In this document: positions 38,537 to 46,651 of the stretch, in pieces
Position numbering within the stretch: the stretch's first letter is position 1
How the letters are laid out: every line of letters begins with the position of its first letter
DNA from: Deltaproteobacteria bacterium
GTDB lineage: Bacteria; Myxococcota_C; UBA6777
Reading direction: 5' to 3'
Assembly: GCA_006226375.1 (NCBI GenBank)
Contig: SBHC01000077.1
Span: forward strand, 186,001 to 250,000
Length of the DNA stretch: 64,000 nt
Translations under genes and position numbers: made by a program
Notes under the pieces: model-generated
Databases searched by the model: none
What the model saw: the letters and a program-made list of their open reading frames with translations, nothing else
What the model was told of the DNA's origin: nothing

Positions 38537-40624
38537 TTACTTGGAGGGGGCGTCGATGATCGCGGTGACTGGGATCCGATGGGACAGTTTTCCTACAAGT
38601 TTGGAGATCTGTTGTTCCAACTCGGAAGAAATGTCGTCGTATTGGTTGTGAAGCATGTCGATCAGGTTGCGTTCCACCTCTTCCTTGAATTTGTTCTGCG
38701 CTTCATTCAGCCGGGCTGGCGTCGCGATCCGTTTCAAAATCCAGGAGGGTAGGGGTAGGTTTCGTGTCTCCACGTTGCTGAGTAGGGTCAGGGTTGCTGC
38801 TGCTCCTACCACGAGTCCCAAGAGCCAACCGAGCGGACCGCTCATGAGTATCGCGACGCCACTTCCTCCTGTTAACGCGGCCATTCCCACGCCCACCAGG
38901 CCGGAAATGACCCACTTGGTTGTGGCAAAGAAGTCGTTCATCATATCGCTGAATCCGGTGTTCCAGCCCAACTCGTCGTGTTGCATGTCATGGATCGGGC
39001 CGAGGGAAAGATACTCTGTGCGAGTGACCCGGTGTTTGCGTAGCCAGGCCAAGACGGATTCGTTGATGACCTGCTCCACTCGCTCTTGAAACAAGGTTTG
39101 TTCTTTCTCTACGGCGTCCTGTCCTTCGTTCTCAAAGTAGGTTTGAGCAGCGTCGCGGGCCTTGTTCTCCAGGCTTGCGATAGAGCCTCCTTGATCGCGC
39201 CACTCTTCAAACATGGGTTGAATTTGTTCCTGGTAGAGTTCTTCCGCGAAGTGGGCTGCGATACGATGTGCCAGGGTGTGGTAGTTGGACGAGATCGCAT
39301 CCATCAACTGACTGTGAAGTTCTTCCGTGTGTTCTTGCAGAGAAGTGCCCACATCTTTGGCGTATTCGCGGAACGCATACGAGAGCGCAAGGCCCCGGCT
39401 GATGGTGGCTTCCGGGTCAGGCGATTGAAACAGCGCGGCCTCAGGAAAGGATGCTTGGGTCATCTCCATCATGAAGGGCCACCGGCAACTTCCGCCCGTT
39501 AGGATGACTGCAGTGATCGGTGTGTCACTGGAAGTGCCTATGTGTTCATGGGCGGCCTCCAGCTGCGTCTTTAACTCTGCCATCAGGTCGATGGAGTCTT
39601 GTTGGAGTAGTCGGCCGCTGTCGTCGTCGAGGAGCGCCATCTCATCGAGTAGGTCAGGGCTGGCTCTGTAATGGGAGGCTCGCTCGTAAAACTCATCCAT
39701 TGTGACGTTGCGGAAGACCCCATAGTCAAAGTCGACGCCTACGGTGATCCGCTCACGGAACCGTTCGAGCTGTTGGTTGGTCCAGGCCACGGAGAACCGC
39801 TCCTTCAAACGTCGGAAGCCAAAGGTCCGAAGGTAGGAGAGGGTGCCGTCCGCGAGCATCTCTTGCCGTGTGTCCTCGCCGTTCTGTTGATCCAAAAACC
39901 ACTGGTAGAAGAGGTCATCAAACAGGCGGCCGCCCAACATCGGATTGCCCCAATGCTCCTGGACTTCACCATCGCGGAGATAGGCAGCATCAAACGTTCC
40001 ACCCCCAAAGTCGATCACCAAAACGCCTTGGTGAGCGCGCTCTACAGTGATGCGGCTGCGATCATAATAGAGATGATAGAACAGCGCGCCTTCCGGTTCT
40101 GGAACAAGCAAAGCGTCGTAAATCCCAGCTTCTTGGAGGGCTTGGAGGGTCTTCTCTTCTTGTCCGGGGATGTTGCGAGCGGGTACACCCACCACAACCT
40201 GACGTCCGTTTTCTGGTGAGAAGTGACTCACAAGCCGTTGGGATTGCAAATACTTGCGAGCGCTCCGGAAGAAGTGAACCGCGTCGCGATAGGCTTGTGG
40301 CTTGAACGTGATGTCTGGCTTAAATCCGCCGCGAAAGGTGAAGGCGTCGCGTTCGTCGTCGAGGAGATCCTTCCACAATTCAATGGCAGCATCTCCAAAG
40401 GCGCAAGGTTCCCATTCGTCCGAAAGAGTCTCCCCGTTACGTGTCGCTTGAGCGTCGTTCCTTTGGTACAAAAGACATGTGGGGACTGAGCTTTGACCGT
40501 TGTGGAACTTGAGATCCGTGTAGGCCAACTCCAGACCTCCAACGCGAACGTCAGAGAAGTACGAGTTGGACGTCCCAAAGTCGATGCCAAGGGCGTGTTG
40601 GATGGATTTGTTATCGTGAGACAT
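38537..40624 (-). CDS. Membrane-anchored Hsp70-family ATPase
   Basis: 695 residues. The N-terminal actin-like ATPase domain (about 10-420) is intact: phosphate-1 GIDFGTSNS, phosphate-2 LVIDFGGGTFDAAYL, adenosine loop AVILTGGSCRWPF and PDPEATISRGLALSYA. In place of the usual substrate-binding beta domain there is a helical region (420-560). A hydrophobic hairpin (about 569-617, WVISGLVGVGMAAL and LGWLLGLVVGAAATLTLL) and an amphipathic tail follow. The ATPase should therefore face the cytoplasm while tethered to the inner membrane. It comes 56 bases after the GrpE-like gene in the same direction. Clients are unknown; a partner J-protein is not present in the window. Confidence 0.82.
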   Translation of the reverse strand: MSHDNKSIQHALGIDFGTSNSYFSDVRVGGLELAYTDLKFHNGQSSVPTCLLYQRNDAQATRNGETLSDEWEPCAFGDAAIELWKDLLDDERDAFTFRGGFKPDITFKPQAYRDAVHFFRSARKYLQSQRLVSHFSPENGRQVVVGVPARNIPGQEEKTLQALQEAGIYDALLVPEPEGALFYHLYYDRSRITVERAHQGVLVIDFGGGTFDAAYLRDGEVQEHWGNPMLGGRLFDDLFYQWFLDQQNGEDTRQEMLADGTLSYLRTFGFRRLKERFSVAWTNQQLERFRERITVGVDFDYGVFRNVTMDEFYERASHYRASPDLLDEMALLDDDSGRLLQQDSIDLMAELKTQLEAAHEHIGTSSDTPITAVILTGGSCRWPFMMEMTQASFPEAALFQSPDPEATISRGLALSYAFREYAKDVGTSLQEHTEELHSQLMDAISSNYHTLAHRIAAHFAEELYQEQIQPMFEEWRDQGGSIASLENKARDAAQTYFENEGQDAVEKEQTLFQERVEQVINESVLAWLRKHRVTRTEYLSLGPIHDMQHDELGWNTGFSDMMNDFFATTKWVISGLVGVGMAALTGGSGVAILMSGPLGWLLGLVVGAAATLTLLSNVETRNLPLPSWILKRIATPARLNEAQNKFKEEVERNLIDMLHNQYDDISSELEQQISKLVGKLSHRIPVTAIIDAPSK

Positions 40625-40680
40625 GGTGGGTAGTTCTCCCTGTCCTGTCTGTCGTTAGTTTGACGTCATGAGGTCTGAAC

Positions 40681-41667
40681 CTACTGAGAAGCGCGGCGTC
40701 GAGAGCGTTTGAGAAGACCGCGGCTGAGCAGCTCGCCTTGCAACTTCCAGGCGGGAAACAGCATGACGACAGGGTCGCCCTCGTTCAAAGAGCCGGAAGG
40801 TGCGAAGCAATCATCCAGCGCGGGTGTGTACTCTGTGCCTCGTTCCACCGTCACTACCTCAACGCCCATTCCTTGCAGGTCACTGACCAGCTTGATGCAG
40901 GCGTCCAGGGCTCGTTCGGGATCACGTTTCAGGTCACTGTAGTAGGCTTCGGCCAGTCCGTCTTTGCAGCGATCAAAGAGCATTTCCAGGGAGTCGCTGG
41001 GCTCTACAGGAGAGGATTCTTGGTGGAGCATCTCCAGCCGCCCGGCTGCTTCGACGAGGGAAAGCACATGATGCAAGCTGATTTGTGCCATCAACTCCAT
41101 CATGCTGTGTGGCCCCAACGAACCACTTTCCTGCGTAGGAATGGACTCCATCCACCAAGCAGTCCAGCCTTGGGGAGCGCCTTCCTGATTTTGTGCCATG
41201 CTTGAAAGAGCAAGCGAACCCAACGTTGCGGAGAGCAGACAGGCCACTCCAGGAACCCAAGCTGTTGGGGAGAGTGCCATCCCCACAATCAGACCTATGC
41301 TACCCAATACTCCGGCGGATAGAGCTACAGGGAGGGGGTTCAACCGAAACAAGGGTTGCTGAATGGTGACTGGGATGGTCGGGCGCCAGGCTTTTAACCA
41401 AAAGTTCACTTGCTCGCGTAGGGTGAGCCGCTGCTCTTCGTTGAACAAGTCTGCCTTTTGGACCTCGTGCATCGCACGATTCACCAGATCAGGAACGATG
41501 CGCTTATGGAGGGAGTCTTCCAGGGTTTTCTTCAGTGTATCGGTAGAGTGGGCCTCTGCCTTCAGAGCATCATCCACCACCGATTTAACCCAGGCTTTGA
41601 TCTCAGGGACCAACGATCTCCGGGCTGCTCGGCAGGCTTCTCCGAGTTTGAGTTCCTCTTGGTTCAT
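40681..41667 (-). CDS. GrpE-like nucleotide-exchange factor with membrane hairpin
   Basis: 328 residues from ATG 41667; the ribosome site is poor (AAAGG adjacent to the ATG), and a TTG at 41703 is the only alternative. Residues 1-95 are charged helices. A hydrophobic hairpin (about 112-158) crosses the membrane. Residues 190-328 are GrpE-like: long helix, then KLVSDLQGMGVEVVTVERGTEY, TPALDDCF, and a final PVVMLFPAWKLQGELLSRG. These match in order the GrpE beta wing (fGV..i...G..fDP..He ... GY.l.drvLR.A). It precedes the membrane Hsp70 gene by 56 bases. Together they look like a membrane chaperone pair. The GrpE identity is inferred from pattern and context. Confidence 0.6.
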   Translation of the reverse strand: MNQEELKLGEACRAARRSLVPEIKAWVKSVVDDALKAEAHSTDTLKKTLEDSLHKRIVPDLVNRAMHEVQKADLFNEEQRLTLREQVNFWLKAWRPTIPVTIQQPLFRLNPLPVALSAGVLGSIGLIVGMALSPTAWVPGVACLLSATLGSLALSSMAQNQEGAPQGWTAWWMESIPTQESGSLGPHSMMELMAQISLHHVLSLVEAAGRLEMLHQESSPVEPSDSLEMLFDRCKDGLAEAYYSDLKRDPERALDACIKLVSDLQGMGVEVVTVERGTEYTPALDDCFAPSGSLNEGDPVVMLFPAWKLQGELLSRGLLKRSRRRASQ

Positions 41668-42190
41668 ACCTTTGTCTCTGTCTTGAAAGTGAGAGTGGAA
41701 CAAGAACAGGCTTCTCCTAGAGAGCCTACCCTGAACTTATGTCAAGATGTTACAGAGGAACATACACCACACTTTCGTTTGAGGAAACCCCAGCCATGTT
41801 GCAAACTGTTGCAGGTTTACTTGTCTTACAAAAGTTGTGGGAAGGGTCTTGCGCTTTGTGCTTCAAAGCGGTAGACTGCAAGCCCTGTGATTGGGAAGAA
41901 GACATCGAACATTAGTAGGTCTTTGTTTTTTCTTCGGTTGTTGGTTCAACTCAGAACTATTCAATTGCAGCTTGAAGCTATCATACAATGTGAAGAATCC
42001 GACATCATTTGTCGAAATATACCCAGGAGCGGTAGTCCTATGGAAGGACAATCTGCTTTTTTTGCGTACTGTCTTGAAGTTCTCTGATGGGGAGAATTTT
42101 GAGGGGATCTGCTAGCAGCTCTTTACGACGAAACAACATGTCGAACAATTAGTAACTGTGGACTGTTCAGGTGCGAGTTTGGAGTGAATC
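41668..42190. other. Divergent intergenic region (GrpE-like / SNF2)
   Basis: 523 bases, AT-richer than its flanks, with no convincing gene; the short open frames in it lack ribosome sites. It holds promoters for both sides and a plus-strand terminator-like structure at 42029-42063, which would end a transcript not coming from either neighbour. Confidence 0.55.
42029..42063 (+). terminator. Orphan terminator-like hairpin with seven-T tract
   Basis: GTCCT/AGGAC with outer GCGG/TCTGC pairing (42029-42056), then TTTTTTT (42057-42063). It lies 130 bases upstream of the SNF2 start and points the same way, so it could end a small RNA or attenuate the SNF2 leader. Confidence 0.45.
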
Positions 42191-45100
42191 GTGCACTTGT
42201 TTCACCTTCATTGGAGTCCTCCAGAAGATGCAGCCTCCCGTGGGAGAATGATCTTTTGGGGAGAAAACGGCAACGCAAAAGCACCCCCTAAGGTGCGTCG
42301 TAGCCGTGACATTCGGAATCATACGTTTTGCAGTCCGGTTGACGAATTGCGAAACGTTCTCGTGGATCTTGGTGTGCTTGGGCGCCAACAACATGTAACC
42401 GAAGATGACGTTACATTGTGGCTGCCCACTGCACGTTTTGGTCCTGTTCCCTCACCACAACTTCTGCACGGTTGGGAGGATGTCGATACAGAGGGTGCTG
42501 ATCTCCGTCAGCACGTTGTTTCGGGGATTTCTCTCTCCTTGCCGATGGCGTTTCGCTTGTGTACACGCCGAGTCTCCAACAAAGAACGCTCAAAAGAGTA
42601 TGCTTTTGGTGACTCGCTGATGTTTTGGCACAAGACGGCACAGCTTGTCTTGGAGCTTCTGATCAGTCAGAAGGTTGCTCCTGGCTTGTTGCCCGGTTGG
42701 GACGGAAGCGACGAGCAGTTTTACGCTCGTTGGCTGCCTGTTCTGGACGCCCCGAAAGACGCCATCCGGTTGAGCCAACTCACCCAAGTGATGCCGATCT
42801 TGTGTCGGGCTGAGGCGGAGTCGATGGAGGAAGTCTACACACCTGACTTCCTCGTTCGTAGCTTCGTCTTTAATATGTCCGACGCGATGAGTCGGGTCTG
42901 GGGGGGGCGCGCCGTGACGCAGATTCAGAAGCATCGGGATGAAGGGACTGCCTTCTACTGGATGCAGAGTCTCGTCTCCAAAGATGCCCTTGTCACCGGC
43001 ACTTCTGCGCAAGGAAAACATCTCGCCAAGAGCTACAAAACTTGGGTCCGCAACCTTCACGTTGCTGGTGATCCTTCGTTTCGTATCGCTCTGCGGCTAC
43101 GTGCGCCCAGCGATGAGAATGACAACCATCGCAACCGCACGTGGAAGATCGACTTTCTGCTCCAAGCCCGAGACGACCCGAGTCTTTGGGTTCCTGCGTC
43201 ACAGGTTTGGAAAGGGAAGGGGAAATCCTACAAGGCTTTGGAGCATCGCCTGGTTCAACCGGAAGAGAAGCTTCTCACGGGCCTGGGTTACATCGCGCGC
43301 TTGTTTGAGCCGATGAACCGGGCGCTTCGGCAGCCCAAGCCTAGCTACCTCTCGCTCAACGCGATTGAAGCGTATCAATTTTTGCGGCACGTCGCTCCTC
43401 TTCTCGAAGAGAGTGGCTTCGGTGTGTTTGTTCCACCCTGGTGGAACCGGCCCAGCTCCAGCCTTGGCGTAAAGCTAGAGATTGGCGCCAAGCGCAAGAA
43501 GGGTGTCAACCTGAGCGCCGGAAACCTCGACCTCAACGCGCTGTTGCGATTCCGTTGGGATGTGGTTTTGGGCGACGCTGCGCTCTCGAAAGAAGAGTTT
43601 GAAGCTCTTGTCGCGATGAAGAGTCCTTTGGTGCAAATCCGCGGTCAGTGGGTACATTTGGATCCGCAACAAGTGGAGGCTGCGCTGAAGTTTTGGGAGT
43701 CACAGGAAGCCGAAGGCGAGATTACGCTTTTGGAAGCGATGCAGATGAAGGCATCGGGCGAGTCCAACATCAAAGGTTTGGAAGTGCATGGCATCAACTT
43801 TGAAGGTTGGGTCAAAGAGTGGATGGAACAATTCACTCGCAGCGCTGAAATGGAGAAGTTGAAGGCACCCAAAGGTCTCCGTGCCACGCTTCGTCCTTAC
43901 CAAGAGTATGGCTTCTCCTGGCTCGACTTTATGAAGCGATTCCACCTGGGAGCTTGTCTGGCCGACGATATGGGCTTGGGGAAAACCCTACAAACCATCT
44001 CGCTGTTGCTGAACGACAAGGAAAACGAAACGATGAAGCATCCGTCTCTCATCGTTTGTCCTACCTCTGTGATGCACAACTGGGCCAAAGAGATCCAGCG
44101 CTTTGCTCCTGATCTGAGCTTTGAGCTTCATCATGGAGCAGACCGCCAAAAAGGGGATGAGCTTGTTGCGTTGCTGAAGGAAAAAGACTTGATGATCACC
44201 AGCTACTCGCTGGTCCGTCGAGACGCCGACACCCTCAACAACGTGAAGTGGCATGCTGTTGTTTTGGACGAAGCCCAAAACATTAAGAACCCGGATGCTC
44301 AACAAACCAAAGCCATTCATCAGCTAGATTCCAACTTCCGACTGGCGCTTACGGGTACGCCCGTGGAGAACCGCCTGACGGAGTTGTGGTCGATCATGCA
44401 CTTCTTGAATCCTGGCTATCTCGGAAAACGCAAAGCGTTTCGCAAAGGTTTTGCGACTCCGATTGAGCGCTACAACGACATCAAGGCACAGGCCAAGCTC
44501 AAGAGTTTGGTGAGTCCATTCCTGCTTCGCCGGGTCAAAACAGACCCAACGGTTATTCGAGATCTTCCGGAGAAACAGGAGATCAAAGAATACTGTTCGT
44601 TGAGTCAGGAGCAAACCACGCTGTACCAGGCCACGGTGGAAAACACCATGGAGCAACTTGCTGAAGCCAAAGGTATTCAACGCAAAGGTATGGTTCTGAG
44701 CTTGTTGATGCAGTTGAAGCAGATCTGCAACCACCCCTCACTCTTTCTTCATGAGTTTGAGAAAGGCCAGATCCCAACAGAGCTAATGTCGCAAGCGGCT
44801 CGAAGTGCGAAGCTCAATCGCTTGATTGAGATCTTGGACGAAGCACTCTCCGAAGATGATGCGATGTTGATCTTTACGCAGTTTGCTCAGATGGGTTACC
44901 TGCTGCGGGCTCAACTTCAGCATCAGTTGGGTGTCCCTGTCTTGTTCTTGCACGGAGGGACGCCGGCCAAGAAACGCAGCGAGATGATCAAGCGTTTCCA
45001 GGAAGAAGGAGGTCCTCCGATCTTCGTTCTCTCCCTCAAGGCCGGTGGTACGGGTCTTAACCTGACACGGGCGAACCGTGTGGTCCATTACGATCGTTGG

Positions 45101-45346
45101 TGGAACCCCGCTGTGGAAAACCAAGCGACTGACCGGGCCTTCCGGATTGGACAAACTCGGAACGTCCTGGTCCATAAGTTCGTCACCATGGGAACGTTGG
45201 AAGAGCGGATCGATGCGATGATTGAGGACAAACAAGCTCTCGCGGAAAGCATCGTAGGCCAGGGTGAAAACTGGTTGACCGAGCTCTCCTCCGACGAGCT
45301 TCGAAACCTCGTGATGCTGCGTCGTGAGGAAATGATGGGAGATTAG
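42191..45346 (+). CDS. SNF2-family DNA-dependent ATPase/helicase
   Basis: 1051 residues from a GTG at 42191 with GGAG six bases upstream. Residues 1-560 are an N-terminal extension as in bacterial SNF2 proteins. The motor begins near LRPYQEYGFSWLDFMKRFHLGACLADDMGLGKTLQT (motif I). It continues with SLIVCPTSVMHNW (Ia), VLDEAQNIKNP (II), ALTGTPVENRLTELWSIMHFLNPG (III), LLRRVKTDP, LIFTQFAQMGYLL, LSLKAGGTGLNLTRANRVVHYDRWWNPAVENQATDRAFRIGQ (V-VI). All motifs are complete. It remodels protein-DNA complexes. The SWIM protein 86 bases downstream is probably its partner. The link to defence seen for some SNF2 proteins is not supported by other genes here. Confidence 0.93.
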   Translation: MHLFHLHWSPPEDAASRGRMIFWGENGNAKAPPKVRRSRDIRNHTFCSPVDELRNVLVDLGVLGRQQHVTEDDVTLWLPTARFGPVPSPQLLHGWEDVDTEGADLRQHVVSGISLSLPMAFRLCTRRVSNKERSKEYAFGDSLMFWHKTAQLVLELLISQKVAPGLLPGWDGSDEQFYARWLPVLDAPKDAIRLSQLTQVMPILCRAEAESMEEVYTPDFLVRSFVFNMSDAMSRVWGGRAVTQIQKHRDEGTAFYWMQSLVSKDALVTGTSAQGKHLAKSYKTWVRNLHVAGDPSFRIALRLRAPSDENDNHRNRTWKIDFLLQARDDPSLWVPASQVWKGKGKSYKALEHRLVQPEEKLLTGLGYIARLFEPMNRALRQPKPSYLSLNAIEAYQFLRHVAPLLEESGFGVFVPPWWNRPSSSLGVKLEIGAKRKKGVNLSAGNLDLNALLRFRWDVVLGDAALSKEEFEALVAMKSPLVQIRGQWVHLDPQQVEAALKFWESQEAEGEITLLEAMQMKASGESNIKGLEVHGINFEGWVKEWMEQFTRSAEMEKLKAPKGLRATLRPYQEYGFSWLDFMKRFHLGACLADDMGLGKTLQTISLLLNDKENETMKHPSLIVCPTSVMHNWAKEIQRFAPDLSFELHHGADRQKGDELVALLKEKDLMITSYSLVRRDADTLNNVKWHAVVLDEAQNIKNPDAQQTKAIHQLDSNFRLALTGTPVENRLTELWSIMHFLNPGYLGKRKAFRKGFATPIERYNDIKAQAKLKSLVSPFLLRRVKTDPTVIRDLPEKQEIKEYCSLSQEQTTLYQATVENTMEQLAEAKGIQRKGMVLSLLMQLKQICNHPSLFLHEFEKGQIPTELMSQAARSAKLNRLIEILDEALSEDDAMLIFTQFAQMGYLLRAQLQHQLGVPVLFLHGGTPAKKRSEMIKRFQEEGGPPIFVLSLKAGGTGLNLTRANRVVHYDRWWNPAVENQATDRAFRIGQTRNVLVHKFVTMGTLEERIDAMIEDKQALAESIVGQGENWLTELSSDELRNLVMLRREEMMGD

Positions 45347-45367
45347 GAGATGCAATCTTCTGTCCTG

Positions 45368-45391
45368 AGGGAGCCGCTTTTTCTGCTCCCT
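45368..45391. repeat. Inverted repeat between SNF2 and SWIM genes
   Basis: AGGGAGC/GCTCCCT with a 10-base loop that contains TTTTT; no U-tract after it. It may be an mRNA-stabilising stem within one transcript. Confidence 0.4.
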
Positions 45392-45432
45392 GTGCTCTGC
45401 CTCCTGATAACTTTAATCGATAGGTACCTTGT

Positions 45433-46326
45433 ATGAGTTGGTGGTATTACCGTTCCAATCAGCGCTCTGTACGACGCAATCATCCCAAGCCGGTTCGTAC
45501 CAGCGAGGGGATTAAGGCGCGGACCAAAAAGGGTCGATTTGTCGCGAACTGGTGGGCCAATCGATGGCTGCAAACGCTCGAAGCTTTGATCGACCGGCGA
45601 CGCCTTGGGCGGGGTCGAATCTACGCTCGCAAAGGGCAGGTCTTGTCCATTGAAGAGGTCGATGACGTCTTCGTCGCTCGGGTACAAGGCACACGATACA
45701 AACCCTACGAAGTCCAAATGCGAATGGAGCATCTGGACGAGGACGCGTGGGATGCAGTCATTGGGAACTTGCAATCCCAGGCCATCTTTGCCGCACAACT
45801 GTTGTCGGGTGAGATGCCTCGCGACATTGAGAAGGTCTTTGAGGAAGCAGGGTACTCTCTGTTTCCACAGCGGGAAGAAGAGATCCAAACGGAGTGCTCC
45901 TGCCCCGACAAAGCCAACCCCTGCAAGCACATTGCGGCGGTTTTCTATCTGTTGGCCGAGCAGTTCGATGAAGATCCCTTTTTGCTGTTCAAGATGCGTG
46001 GCCGCAGCAAGGACAACATCCTGGAAGTTCTTCGTCAGCAAGACCGGAGCAACAAAGAGGGCGACCTGGCCGATGGGTTCGGGATTGATGTTGATCACGA
46101 GCCCATGCCGGAAGACCTCTCTCAGTTCTGGCGGATGAAGAAGTTGCCGGAGTCCTGGAATGTTTCCATGGAGTCTCCGACCATTCGCGCTCCAGTCATC
46201 CGTCGCTTGGGTTTTCCTACCTTCCTCAGCGATGAACTCTCCCACTGTCTAATGGCTGTCTATATGGGCATTGAAGATCAAGCCATTGATCTCGCCTTCT
46301 CCGACGAAGACACCTCCCTCAAGTAA
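45433..46326 (+). CDS. SWIM zinc-finger protein, SNF2 partner
   Basis: 297 residues. The ribosome site is weak (TAGG). The SWIM motif is complete at about residues 155-175: ECSCPDKANPCKHIAAVFYLLAEQFDEDPFLLFKMRG, giving C-x-C-x(n)-C-x-H. The N-terminal part starts YRSNQRSVRRNHPKPV and has WWANRWLQTLEAL, as in bacterial SWIM proteins encoded beside SNF2 ATPases. SWIM fingers bind DNA or protein; pairing with the SNF2 motor suggests a two-subunit remodeller. The C-terminal third (about 205-297) has no known domain. Confidence 0.85.
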   Translation: MSWWYYRSNQRSVRRNHPKPVRTSEGIKARTKKGRFVANWWANRWLQTLEALIDRRRLGRGRIYARKGQVLSIEEVDDVFVARVQGTRYKPYEVQMRMEHLDEDAWDAVIGNLQSQAIFAAQLLSGEMPRDIEKVFEEAGYSLFPQREEEIQTECSCPDKANPCKHIAAVFYLLAEQFDEDPFLLFKMRGRSKDNILEVLRQQDRSNKEGDLADGFGIDVDHEPMPEDLSQFWRMKKLPESWNVSMESPTIRAPVIRRLGFPTFLSDELSHCLMAVYMGIEDQAIDLAFSDEDTSLK

Positions 46327-46651
46327 GCTTTCATACCATGAGCCCATCCGCCACTTTGCTTGTGCGGTCCAAATCTCACCTTGTTTCTCCTCATCGTTCT
46401 CTCTTCTCTTTCTCCGTGACATGAGTGTCACATGCTACATTCGTTTGTTTTCTTCTCTCTTTTGTAACATCGCCAATCTCTTTGCTTTGTACGGAAGCCA
46501 GGGACGTTTGAGGTCTGTGTCATCGATGTCTCAGAACTCCCTGGTATGCATTGTGCAGCGGGGTACAGAGTGACAACGTTTGACGTTGAAGTCATTCGTT
46601 GAATCAACATCCCTGTAGTTCGCAAACATTGATGACGGGAGAGGAGCGAGT
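46327..46651. other. Intergenic region before the aconitase gene with two inverted repeats
   Basis: 325 bases, pyrimidine-rich at its start. Two perfect or near-perfect stems are present: GTGACA-TGAG-TGTCAC (46416-46431) and CCAGGGA/TCCCTGG (46498-46544), the latter extended inward by GTT-TGAG/CTCA-G-AAC. A third small stem, CAACG/CGTTG, follows at about 46574-46588. No gene seen. One stem may end the SWIM transcript; the others sit in the aconitase leader. Confidence 0.5.

Noticed and set aside
46416-46431. CRP-like palindrome GTGACA-TGAG-TGTCAC before the aconitase gene
   Set aside because: The spacing (N8 between GTGA and TCAC) does not match the N6 of CRP sites; kept only as an inverted repeat.
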